DNA from: Chloroflexota bacterium
GTDB taxonomy: Bacteria; Chloroflexota; Ktedonobacteria; Ktedonobacterales; Ktedonobacteraceae
DNA: 7,060 bases
Assembly: GCA_027316975.1 (NCBI GenBank)
Contig: DAHVFL010000246.1
Location: 1-7,060, forward strand
Direction of reading: 5' to 3'
A model generated the notes under the pieces. It had not been told where the DNA came from. It saw only the letters and a program-made list of their open reading frames with translations, and ran no database searches. Positions 1-5,182 of this stretch are shown here, one piece after another. Position 1 is the stretch's first letter; each line of letters begins with the position of its first letter. The position numbers and the translations under genes were made by a program.

Positions 1-2
1 TT

Positions 3-719
3 ACCTTCCTGCTGGATGGTCATGTCGCGCCGGGCAATCCGGGTACGCGAAGTGACTCGAACGGCAACTTTACCACAACTATGACCATAACCAATGCCTG
101 GAGCGTCGGTTCCCACACCCTGACAGCCAGGGACGCCAGCAACGACAGCACAAAAAACAGTGTCAGCGTGACGATTGTGCAGCCTGGTCAGTCCAACACG
201 CCTGGACCGAACGGCGCTCCACCCGATGACGCTACCTTTACGCTGAACATCCCGGCGCAGGGGAGGATCACTACGGTGAACCAACCGTTTACAAACAACG
301 AAGAAGCCCTCCTCATTACGGGGCATCCAGACCCGGCGGGCGGAACCGTCTGCTTGAATCGGGACAATGGCCAGCAATTCAGTTCATCGTATGTCGCCAA
401 CAACGGTATCCCTTTCACAGAGACCTTCTCGTTCTCCTGCAAGGGAAGCTATAAGAGCGGCAAGATCAGTTATACCGAGACGCTCCTCACCGACGTAGTC
501 ACCTTCACAGACGGATCGGGTATAAGCTGCACATTAATTTCCCCGCAGCTCAACCAGCAGGTGACAGGAAGCTATACAGGCAACGGTACCTTCACCGGCA
601 CCTGGACCTATGGACCCATCCCTCAAACTGATGTTCCCTGTACGGATCCGAACCAGTCCTTCTACTATACGAGCGGACAAGGCACATGGACGGGTACAGT
701 GTCTGGTCTGCAAAGATAA
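3..719 (+). CDS. Secreted/surface Ig-like protein, C-terminal part (5' end outside window)
   Basis: The frame is open from the window edge, so the ATG at 81 is internal and 238 codons of a longer protein are visible. Residues 1 to about 60 read as the end of an Ig-like beta-sandwich: a VGSHTLTARDAS strand followed by SVSVTIV. A Pro/Gly/Asn-rich linker (PGQSNTPGPNGAPPDD) leads to a Thr/Ser/Gly-rich C-terminal domain of about 160 residues. That domain has four cysteines at visible residues 117, 146, 176 and 213, which could form two disulfides. The motif GxGT(F/W)TGT occurs twice, at about 193-200 and 225-232. Low charge and high Thr/Ser/Asn content fit an extracellular protein, but the signal peptide would lie outside the window. 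No LPXTG motif or C-terminal membrane anchor is visible before the TAA. I do not recognise the C-terminal domain; substrate and role are unknown. Confidence 0.8.
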   Translation, partial: TFLLDGHVAPGNPGTRSDSNGNFTTTMTITNAWSVGSHTLTARDASNDSTKNSVSVTIVQPGQSNTPGPNGAPPDDATFTLNIPAQGRITTVNQPFTNNEEALLITGHPDPAGGTVCLNRDNGQQFSSSYVANNGIPFTETFSFSCKGSYKSGKISYTETLLTDVVTFTDGSGISCTLISPQLNQQVTGSYTGNGTFTGTWTYGPIPQTDVPCTDPNQSFYYTSGQGTWTGTVSGLQR

Positions 720-995
720 TATGTTCTCATCGGCGCGGCTCCGACTCAAGCATGAGAGCCACAAAGCGAGATGGTGGCTTTCATGCCTCATGCTGCGCGC
801 AGTGCTGCAAGCGGCTTTGATAGAGCGTCGGTCAACAAATTATCGCGTTCTATAACGAGACGTTGAATGGCTTCCGGGCAGTGAACACAAAGTGCGGGTG
901 CAGCCAGCCAGCGAGATTCATTTTGCTGAGTAGCAGAGCTGTCGCGGCTGACACGGAGGCGCACTGGAGAAGAGGCGAGGGCGCGTCAGAGCCGG
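720..995. other. Non-coding stretch between surface-protein gene and cassette terminator
   Basis: About 275 bases without a convincing gene. Short frames cross it on both strands, but their translations are rich in Arg, Cys and Ser, resemble no family, and run over the end of the surface-protein gene. The one clear structure is the hairpin at 750-786. A perfect 10-base palindrome CTGCGCGCAG lies at 793-802. I see no tRNA, CRISPR or insertion-sequence end that I can name. Confidence 0.6.
750..786 (+). terminator. Hairpin downstream of surface-protein gene, possible terminator
   Basis: A stem of 13 pairs joins 750-762 (GCATGAGAGCCAC) to 774-786 (GTGGCTTTCATGC), with one G-T wobble and an 11-base loop. 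It starts 30 bases after the TAA at 717-719, which is where a transcription end would be expected. No T-run follows, so it is not a canonical intrinsic terminator. It could instead be an mRNA 3'-end stabilising hairpin or a dispersed palindromic repeat. Confidence 0.45.
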
Positions 996-1038
996 AAAAA
1001 GTTTGCATTTACAGATTAGAGCCCAGGTAAGATGCAAA
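996..1038 (-). terminator. Intrinsic terminator of the three-gene cassette
   Basis: Read on the minus strand, the arm TTTGCAT (1038-1032), one bulged C and TTAC (1030-1027) pair with GTAA (1012-1009) and ATGCAAA (1008-1002). The loop is 14 bases. One C (1001) and then five T (1000-996) follow. An 11-bp stem with a U-tract, starting 3 bases beyond the stop codon of the last cassette gene, is what an intrinsic terminator looks like. The stem is A+T-rich and bulged, so its strength is uncertain. Confidence 0.6.
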
Positions 1039-1041
1039 TAA

Positions 1042-1509
1042 TTAAGAGAGAACCTGTAGTTCTAAATCCCATCCTCGCTCATTAGCAAGTTGTGCTAGCC
1101 TTTCGGAAAGCTTGCGGAAGATTGATCTGTTCGGGCATATCGGGTTTGTATATATCTCGGCATGTGCGGGATTGTCGGGTAACACTGGATCATTCAGGAT
1201 TGGTACATGCTCAACGTCAACCTCGAAGACCTGGAGCGTGTTTCTGTCTCTATCTTGTTGTACAACTGTATCGATGGAACGCACATTGAGGGTTACTACG
1301 CTTACAACACCATCCGATGGCTCCTTCTGAATTAGCTTTGGATTATGTTGGTGGAGTCTGGCACGATCTACCGATGGCCTGAAAGCACGATCAGAAAACG
1401 CAACAGTACTTACCCGTACTGTTTTGTCATCCAGGATCACATATAATCCCTCAATATGAGGAACACGACGATATAAGATTTCGTCATCAGTTACAAAATC
1501 AACGGACAT
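1042..1509 (-). CDS. Conserved hypothetical protein with SVDRA and NPAHA motifs (cassette gene 3)
   Basis: A 155-residue soluble protein with no signal peptide or membrane segment. From the ATG at 1509 the visible landmarks are LYRRV (12-16), STVAFSD and RPSVDRA (34-50), SDGVVSVVTLNV (65-76), DPVLPDNPAHAEIY (107-120) and an amphipathic C-terminal helix FRKLSERLAQLANE (131-144). From memory, this order (RR near the start, an AF...SVD block, then NPAHA and a basic helix) matches a widespread family of small uncharacterised bacterial proteins; I know no function for it. A GTG at 1512 could also be the start. The upstream gene's TGA at 1516-1518 lies 6 bases before the ATG, and only a weak GAG-type ribosome site is present, so translational coupling is likely. 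It is the last gene of the cassette and is followed by the terminator at 996-1038. Confidence 0.75.
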   Translation of the reverse strand: MSVDFVTDDEILYRRVPHIEGLYVILDDKTVRVSTVAFSDRAFRPSVDRARLHQHNPKLIQKEPSDGVVSVVTLNVRSIDTVVQQDRDRNTLQVFEVDVEHVPILNDPVLPDNPAHAEIYTNPICPNRSIFRKLSERLAQLANERGWDLELQVLS

Positions 1510-1515
1510 CACTAC

Positions 1516-2091
1516 TCAACTTGCCAGCCACAACCAGAGTGCGCGGCATTTACTAATAGGTTCAGCATCACCATCTGACATCTCTGATTCTATATTAGTT
1601 CCCCAGATTTGCACATACTCTGCGCTTTCGTTGCCAATATAGACCGTTAGTTTCTTTTTACCACGCCACCATTCGAATACCACATCGCCATTTGCATCTG
1701 CTATAACATTTGGTTTAATCCATACACGGCCCATGTCCGCCACTTCCAGGTAAAGCCTTGTAACCCAATTTTCAGCATGTTTAATTGCATCTCGGTCAGG
1801 AGTTAGCGAATCATAGCCGTTCCAGTTAGCTTCCCATGTTAACATATTTTGTAATTTGGTTCGTGTATCCTGAAGTACTTCTTTGACAATCGTCTCGACA
1901 ATACTGGCATTATCTAGCGGGAACCGGGGTGGAAAGTATGAGAGAACCTCCGATGAGCCGTAAAAGCCCCCTATTGAACTTATAGCGCGTCTTGAAAGTT
2001 CTTCGTTGGTCTGGCTCACACCTCTGGGTGTGTTATGAACAGCTTGTATACTTCTACTGCGATCTCGCGTCAATCTTGCGTTTTGTGGCAT
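1516..2091 (-). CDS. Conserved hypothetical protein with WNGYD and EWW motifs (cassette gene 2)
   Basis: A 191-residue, apparently cytoplasmic protein. The first 60 residues are polar, basic and low in motif content (MPQNARLTRDRSRS...). The conserved-looking core begins with a helix at 62-85 and then WEANWNGYDSLTPD (86-99), a helix DAIKHAENWVTRLYLEV (101-117), WIKPNVIADANGDVVFEWW (124-142), KKLTVYIG (146-153) and WGTNIESEMSDG (163-174), ending in ALWLWL. The W(D/N)GYxxxxP block followed by P-x-V, a G-D-V-V-F-E-W strand and a second strand resembles a broadly distributed small-protein family that I recall only as uncharacterised. The ATG overlaps the TGA of the upstream TIGR04255 gene by one base (TGATG), a typical coupling arrangement. 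No catalytic motif is recognised. The Trp-rich beta core suggests a binding or partner role, which is inference. Confidence 0.8.
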   Translation of the reverse strand: MPQNARLTRDRSRSIQAVHNTPRGVSQTNEELSRRAISSIGGFYGSSEVLSYFPPRFPLDNASIVETIVKEVLQDTRTKLQNMLTWEANWNGYDSLTPDRDAIKHAENWVTRLYLEVADMGRVWIKPNVIADANGDVVFEWWRGKKKLTVYIGNESAEYVQIWGTNIESEMSDGDAEPISKCRALWLWLAS

Positions 2092-2828
2092 CAGGCAATC
2101 AACTCCCTTGTCTTGTCAGTAATGCTCGCATTAAAGGCCAGATTTTTTCGGTGGCGCAACTCCCCTAAAAAACTCCAGATAGTCTCATCGTCACTTTGCC
2201 AGATTTGTTCGCGGAACAAGTCGAAATCAAGTATTACCGAAACCTGCTCGGGACTTGTTGGAGGAGTAAATGCTTCATTGATTATGAGCATGCAGTTCAA
2301 ATCCTCCTGTGGAAGCTGTAACTGCATAAAGAAAGAACTTAGTCCTTGCGATAAATCAGGCGATACTTCCGGTACAGTGCGCAAATAGTCTTTGAAATCG
2401 GGTAGAGGACCGGGTAAATCAAGACGGTTGATAAACCGTACTGCTGCCCTTGTCACGCTCGATGGTTTGCAAATGTCTTTATATATCTCCCATAAATTCC
2501 TGGCATCACTACTAAACTCTTCCCAGGTGTGGTATGGAGCCAGGCGATTGAACGTAAATCCGCTTAACGTTGCTTGAAAAATTCTTAAACCATCTTCACT
2601 TCTAAACAGAAAACCATGGTGCTCTCGGCTAGCATCTATTTTGATACTTGGACCAGATTGAAATAGAAGTGAGCCAGTATGCATCGCCTCTTTCGTGGGA
2701 AAGTGATCTCTGACGTGAGTATGAATATCCGCGAGATTTTCAACAGTAAATCCATCAGGCAAAGTGACTTTGAGGTCTATAATTGCTTCAGTGATGGGGG
2801 CCTTCGAATAGTGGGAAGATGGCTGCAT
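2091..2828 (-). CDS. TIGR04255 family protein (cassette gene 1)
   Basis: A 245-residue protein matching the sporadically distributed TIGR04255 family in length and in its landmark order. These are HYSKAPITEAIIDLKV near the N-terminus, GFLFRSEDGLRIFQ, LSGFTFNRLAPYHTWEEF, LWEIYKDI, VTRAAVRFINRLDLPGPL, DFKDYLRTVPEVSPDL, a DFD-type strand (VILDFDLF) and a C-terminal block with FNASITDKTRELI. The family has no established function that I know of. An ATG at 2891 would extend the protein by 21 residues. I prefer 2828: GAGAGG lies 5 bases upstream, family members begin shortly before the KAPI(T/V)EA block, and the -10 box at 2898-2903 puts the transcript start near 2891, leaving no leader for the longer form. 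It is the first gene of a coupled three-gene unit. Soluble, no membrane segment. Confidence 0.88.
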   Translation of the reverse strand: MQPSSHYSKAPITEAIIDLKVTLPDGFTVENLADIHTHVRDHFPTKEAMHTGSLLFQSGPSIKIDASREHHGFLFRSEDGLRIFQATLSGFTFNRLAPYHTWEEFSSDARNLWEIYKDICKPSSVTRAAVRFINRLDLPGPLPDFKDYLRTVPEVSPDLSQGLSSFFMQLQLPQEDLNCMLIINEAFTPPTSPEQVSVILDFDLFREQIWQSDDETIWSFLGELRHRKNLAFNASITDKTRELIA

Positions 2829-2897
2829 TAGAACCTCTCGCTCGCGCATTCTTAATGGTAGCAATTCACTCCTAAACGAAGCAATTACCATATATGA

Positions 2898-2926
2898 AGT
2901 ATACTCTCCAAAATAATTGGCGTCAA
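2898..2926 (-). promoter_or_regulatory. Sigma-70-type promoter of the three-gene cassette
   Basis: On the minus strand TTGACG (2926-2921) and TATACT (2903-2898) are separated by exactly 17 bases, five of six consensus matches in each box. The transcript should begin near 2891 and leave a leader of about 60 bases before the ATG at 2828. Immediately upstream of the -35 box the sequence AGAAAA-G-TTTTCT (2926-2938) is a short A/T-rich palindrome, which could act as an upstream element or an operator. Confidence 0.75.
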
Positions 2927-2969
2927 GAAAAGTTTTCTCTGGCCCTCATGTCCTTCTGTACTCGTTTCT

Positions 2970-2990
2970 GGCTTGCCGGGCAAGCCTTTT
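2970..2990 (+). terminator. Short G+C-rich hairpin followed by TTTT
   Basis: GGCTTGCC (2970-2977) and GGCAAGCC (2979-2986) are perfect inverted copies. A realistic fold is a 6-bp stem with a 5-base loop, followed by TTTT at 2987-2990 on the plus strand. It has the form of an intrinsic terminator for plus-strand transcription, but no plus-strand gene ends just before it. It may block read-through into the cassette promoter region or be a remnant of lost sequence. Confidence 0.35.
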
Positions 2991-3096
2991 AATATCTGTG
3001 TAGGGTTACGTGTTACTCTTCCATATCACTATCATCAGAATTAATAGAAATCTGAGTATTTTCGATAATAAAACTAGAAAGTTGCAAGAAAAGACA

Positions 3097-3366
3097 ATGA
3101 GAACTGTGGGCGGATACCAGCACCAGTACGGCCATGTACGCCGGGTGTTCTACGGCGACCTCTGGTCACTATATACCGTGTTACTTGCTGTTATAGCTGT
3201 CTCCAGCTTGTCAAAAGGTACGCCGCAAACTGCTTTGCTCTGCGTCGTGCCAGGGTTCCTTACGGGAATGTATGCGTATCGCATCTGGTTTCCTGTCGGC
3301 GTCCTGGATACTATAGTATCTTATCGTTACCAGGCGTGCTGTACGAGGATATCCGCCAGGGCTTGA
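3097..3366 (+). CDS. Doubtful small membrane protein ORF with two predicted helices
   Basis: The ATG at 3097 gives 89 residues. Residues 1-22 are polar and aromatic (MRTVGGYQHQYGHVRR). Two hydrophobic segments follow, LWSLYTVLLAVIAVSSL and TALLCVVPGFLTGMYAYRIWFPVGVL, so it would sit in the cytoplasmic membrane. The reading frame extends upstream to 3010, but that stretch (RINRNLSIFDNKTRK) looks like translated intergenic DNA. A weak promoter TTAATA-N17-GATAAT (3041-3069) precedes it; the ribosome site is poor (AAGAAAAG). The last 14 codons lie antisense to the end of the hydrolase gene and look arbitrary, so the original C-terminus may be lost. I recognise no family. It may be a truncated gene rather than a functional one. 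Confidence 0.4.
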   Translation: MRTVGGYQHQYGHVRRVFYGDLWSLYTVLLAVIAVSSLSKGTPQTALLCVVPGFLTGMYAYRIWFPVGVLDTIVSYRYQACCTRISARA

Positions 3367-4028
3367 GGTTGTGTGATCATGGCATCGTGTCCGGTGTTTA
3401 GCGGAAAGACTGTGCCGCCTTCCCTGCCGATTTTTTCACCAAAAGCGCCTAAACCGAACTGGGTGCAGTGTATAAAGCTGCGCGGAAGCGTTTTGGCTTT
3501 CATCGCGGGTGCCTGGAGTTGCTCGGCGTGTGTGAGCAGTGGCATAGGCGTCAGCCGTGGGACCATCCAGGCCACATCCTGCGGATCAGTGACCCCATAC
3601 TCCTCTGGAGCCCAGGGAGGGACAAGGCCTTGCGTATCGGCGCTGTGTTTGAAATCCGCCTCCATGCCATTAAACAGGCTAAACATGCTTTCTCCATCTT
3701 CTGGAACAATAGCATCCAGATAGACCAGTTTGCCCACTCTATCAGAGTATTCTGCCACGCCGGTGATTACCATGCCTGTATAACTATGGCCGACGAGCAC
3801 GACCTCCTGGAGATCCTCAAACTCCAGCACATTAATGATATCCTGGATGTGTAGAGACAGACCGGTCGTTGGTGTCACCACATGACTTCTCTCACCCAGT
3901 CCAGTCAGTGTAGGCGTATACACCGCCAGGTTGTCTTGTCTCAGGAAAGGCAAGAGTTTTTGCCAACACCAGCCCCCGTGCCAGGAACCGTGGACAAGCA
4001 CATAGGTGGTCTTCTTTCGAGTACTCAT
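3327..4028 (-). CDS. Alpha/beta hydrolase (esterase-like, EstC/MES-type subgroup)
   Basis: A 233-residue soluble alpha/beta-hydrolase-fold protein of normal length for the compact esterase/methylesterase-like branch. Visible landmarks are strand and oxyanion loop VLVHGSWHGGWCW (10-22), TLTGLGERSH (40-49), the nucleophile elbow GHSYTG (80-85) with Ser82, a strand LVYLDAIVPEDG (101-112), and the catalytic-His segment NTGHDAMITQP (211-221) with His214. The usual acid position after strand 7 (183-200, RSFIHCTQFG...) has no Asp; Glu198 or Asp105 could serve, so the exact triad is unclear. The reaction is probably hydrolysis of a small carboxylic ester, but the substrate cannot be read from sequence. 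ATG 4028 has GAGGT seven bases upstream (4035-4040). The gene is monocistronic and faces away from the ArsR operon. Confidence 0.88.
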   Translation of the reverse strand: MSTRKKTTYVLVHGSWHGGWCWQKLLPFLRQDNLAVYTPTLTGLGERSHVVTPTTGLSLHIQDIINVLEFEDLQEVVLVGHSYTGMVITGVAEYSDRVGKLVYLDAIVPEDGESMFSLFNGMEADFKHSADTQGLVPPWAPEEYGVTDPQDVAWMVPRLTPMPLLTHAEQLQAPAMKAKTLPRSFIHCTQFGLGAFGEKIGREGGTVFPLNTGHDAMITQPQALADILVQHAW

Positions 4029-4052
4029 TGCAATACCTCGTGATGAGTATTC
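4019..4052 (-). promoter_or_regulatory. Hairpin enclosing ribosome site and start codon of the hydrolase gene
   Basis: In the hydrolase mRNA, GAATACTCAT (4052-4043) can pair with ATGAGTACTC (4028-4019) at nine of ten positions. The second arm begins with the start codon itself. The 14-base loop holds the GAGGT ribosome site. Such a fold would sequester the AUG and could modulate translation. It could equally be a protein-binding inverted repeat in DNA. Confidence 0.4.
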
Positions 4053-4153
4053 ATAGAGAGTAACATGGTCACGCCCTTCTTATCCCACGAATTGTTCGCA
4101 CTCAGGTTTGGATTGAACGGGTTGAAGTTACAAAACGGCAACAGGTGTGTCGA

Positions 4154-4182
4154 TCGAGTATCCTGGCTGATAGGATACTCGA
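4154..4182. repeat. Perfect 11-bp inverted repeat, possible operator or hairpin
   Basis: TCGAGTATCCT (4154-4164) and AGGATACTCGA (4172-4182) are exact inverted copies around a 7-base spacer. No T-run follows on either strand, so a terminator is unlikely. It lies about 126 bases upstream of the hydrolase start and about 177 bases upstream of the ArsR start, a reasonable place for a regulator-binding site serving one or both genes. Confidence 0.55.
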
Positions 4183-4313
4183 AAACTACAACAGTTGCAA
4201 CACTTGTTCACGCCTTGCGACGTATCACCATTCTAATTCATCGATGATAGTCAATTTGCTGAATTCTTTCTTTTTCTGTATGACCAGGTATTTTGTAAAA
4301 GATATCTTTATTA

Positions 4314-4352
4314 TAATTAAGACTTGACTTAATTAAGAAAATGGTTTATACT
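4314..4352 (+). promoter_or_regulatory. ArsR operon promoter with overlapping inverted-repeat operator
   Basis: TTGACT (4324-4329) and TATACT (4347-4352) are 17 bases apart, five of six consensus matches each. TAATTAAG (4314-4321) and CTTAATTA (4328-4335) form an exact inverted repeat with a 6-base spacer that encloses the -35 box. A bound dimeric winged-helix repressor would cover the -35 element, which fits autorepression by the ArsR protein encoded next. A second -10-like TATAAT at 4312-4317 has no good -35 partner. Confidence 0.6.
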
Positions 4353-4358
4353 ACTCAT

Positions 4359-4679
4359 ATGGATATGTTTGTTGCGCTTGCGGATCCGACAAGAAGGAAC
4401 ATTTTAGAAATACTTGCCACCAGTGGCGAGTTATCGGCTACTGCCATCTACGAGCAATTTCCCGTTAGTCCACAGGCGATCTCACAACACCTCAAAGTCT
4501 TGCGGGAGGCACACTTAGTGGACATGGAAAAACGCGCCCAGAAGCGTGTGTACCGCCTCAATCCACACACCCTGTCTCAATTTGAAGCATGGGTGACGCA
4601 AACGAAGCAGCGGTGGAGCGAGCGTTTTGACGCCTTAGATGCAGTACTCGAACGTGAAAAAAAGAAGGGAGATCAATAA
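4359..4679 (+). CDS. ArsR/SmtB-type winged-helix transcriptional repressor
   Basis: A 106-residue DNA-binding protein with the classic ArsR-family opening [19 protein letters not shown], a helix-turn-helix with recognition helix [18 protein letters not shown] (37-54) and a beta-wing ending in KRVYRLNP (about 62-69). The C-terminal helix is long and charged ([21 protein letters not shown]), probably for dimerisation. It has no cysteine and no CxC metal-sensing motif, so it is not an arsenic-type sensor; it belongs with the regulators that accompany SRPBCC proteins. The ATG at 4341 would add six residues, but no ribosome site precedes it and it lies inside the promoter: with the -10 box at 4347-4352, transcription would start at about 4359, the A of this ATG. 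A leaderless start is therefore my preferred reading. The gene ends 5 bases before the SRPBCC gene. Confidence 0.88.
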   Translation: MDMFVALADPTRRNILEILATSGELSATAIYEQFPVSPQAISQHLKVLREAHLVDMEKRAQKRVYRLNPHTLSQFEAWVTQTKQRWSERFDALDAVLEREKKKGDQ

Positions 4680-4684
4680 CAGCT

Positions 4685-5170
4685 ATGCCAGCACATACTA
4701 CGCATATTAGCGCGGAACCGGGAAAACAAGAAATACTCATCACCCGCGAATTTGATGCGCCGCGAGAGCTTGTTTTTAAGGCATGTATGGACCCAGAGCT
4801 GATACCGCAATGGTGGGGGCCGCGCTACCTTTCAACCGTAGTTGACAGGATGGACGTGAGACCCGGCGGCCAGTGGCGCTTTATCAATCGAGACGCGCAG
4901 GGAAACGAATACGCGTTTCACGGCGTGTATCACGAAATTCTCGCGCCTGAGCGCGTTATCGACACCTTTGAGTTTGAAGGATTACCCGAAACAGGTCATG
5001 TGACCCTGGAGACCATGAAACTTGAGGAATTGCCCGGCGGCAGAACCAGGCTCACAGTTCAATCTGTTTTCCAATCACTTGCTGACCGCGATGCCACACT
5101 CCAGAGCGGCATGGAAGCAGGCGTCAATGAGACCTATGACCGTCTTGCGGAACTTCTGGAAAGGATGTAG
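4685..5170 (+). CDS. SRPBCC domain protein (AHSA1/START-like)
   Basis: A 161-residue protein with the helix-grip fold used to bind hydrophobic ligands. Landmarks: [28 protein letters not shown] split over residues 17-44, WWGP (43-46), the strand [12 protein letters not shown] (55-66), [14 protein letters not shown] (78-91) with I-D-T-F following, the strand [10 protein letters not shown] (120-129), and the long C-terminal helix [18 protein letters not shown] (141-158) that closes the ligand pocket. This is the AHSA1-like group widely annotated as SRPBCC domain protein. The ligand is unknown. It is the second gene of an operon with the ArsR regulator, 5 bases downstream. AAGGGAG lies within the end of the ArsR gene, 13 bases before the ATG, so translation probably depends on coupling. 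Its TAG stop is in the same frame as the following VOC module. Confidence 0.9.
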   Translation: MPAHTTHISAEPGKQEILITREFDAPRELVFKACMDPELIPQWWGPRYLSTVVDRMDVRPGGQWRFINRDAQGNEYAFHGVYHEILAPERVIDTFEFEGLPETGHVTLETMKLEELPGGRTRLTVQSVFQSLADRDATLQSGMEAGVNETYDRLAELLERM

Positions 5171-5182
5171 GAAATTTCTGAA

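Larger units (their letters stand above)
4053..4358. other. Intergenic region between divergent hydrolase and ArsR genes
   Basis: About 300 bases between the two divergent start codons. Short plus-strand frames at 4065-4247 and 4145-4327 have no family resemblance, no ribosome site and low-complexity ends, so I do not call them genes. The stretch holds an 11-bp inverted repeat (4154-4182), a T-rich run (4265-4276), and the ArsR promoter/operator (4314-4352). I found no convincing promoter for the hydrolase on the minus strand. Confidence 0.6.

Noticed and set aside
188..855. Frames 188-442 and 534-791 on the minus strand and 610-855 on the plus strand
   Set aside because: They overlap the open surface-protein frame, have no ribosome site, and their translations look like out-of-frame DNA.
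2035..2577. Plus-strand open frames at 2035-2388 and 2392-2577
   Set aside because: They lie antisense to the TIGR04255 gene, whose family landmarks run through the whole stretch; the plus-strand translations are Cys/Ser-rich without any motif.
3373..3854. Plus-strand open frames at 3373-3723 and 3468-3854
   Set aside because: They are antisense to the alpha/beta hydrolase, which has a ribosome site and conserved motifs.
4312..4317. TATAAT as the -10 box of the ArsR operon
   Set aside because: A perfect hexamer, but the only -35-like sequence (TTGTAA at 4293-4298) is 13 bases away, too close. The TTGACT-N17-TATACT pair downstream is better.
4065..4327. Two 60-codon frames in the hydrolase/ArsR intergenic region
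   Set aside because: No ribosome site or family similarity, and the second is mostly Phe/Ile/Asn from A+T-rich promoter DNA.
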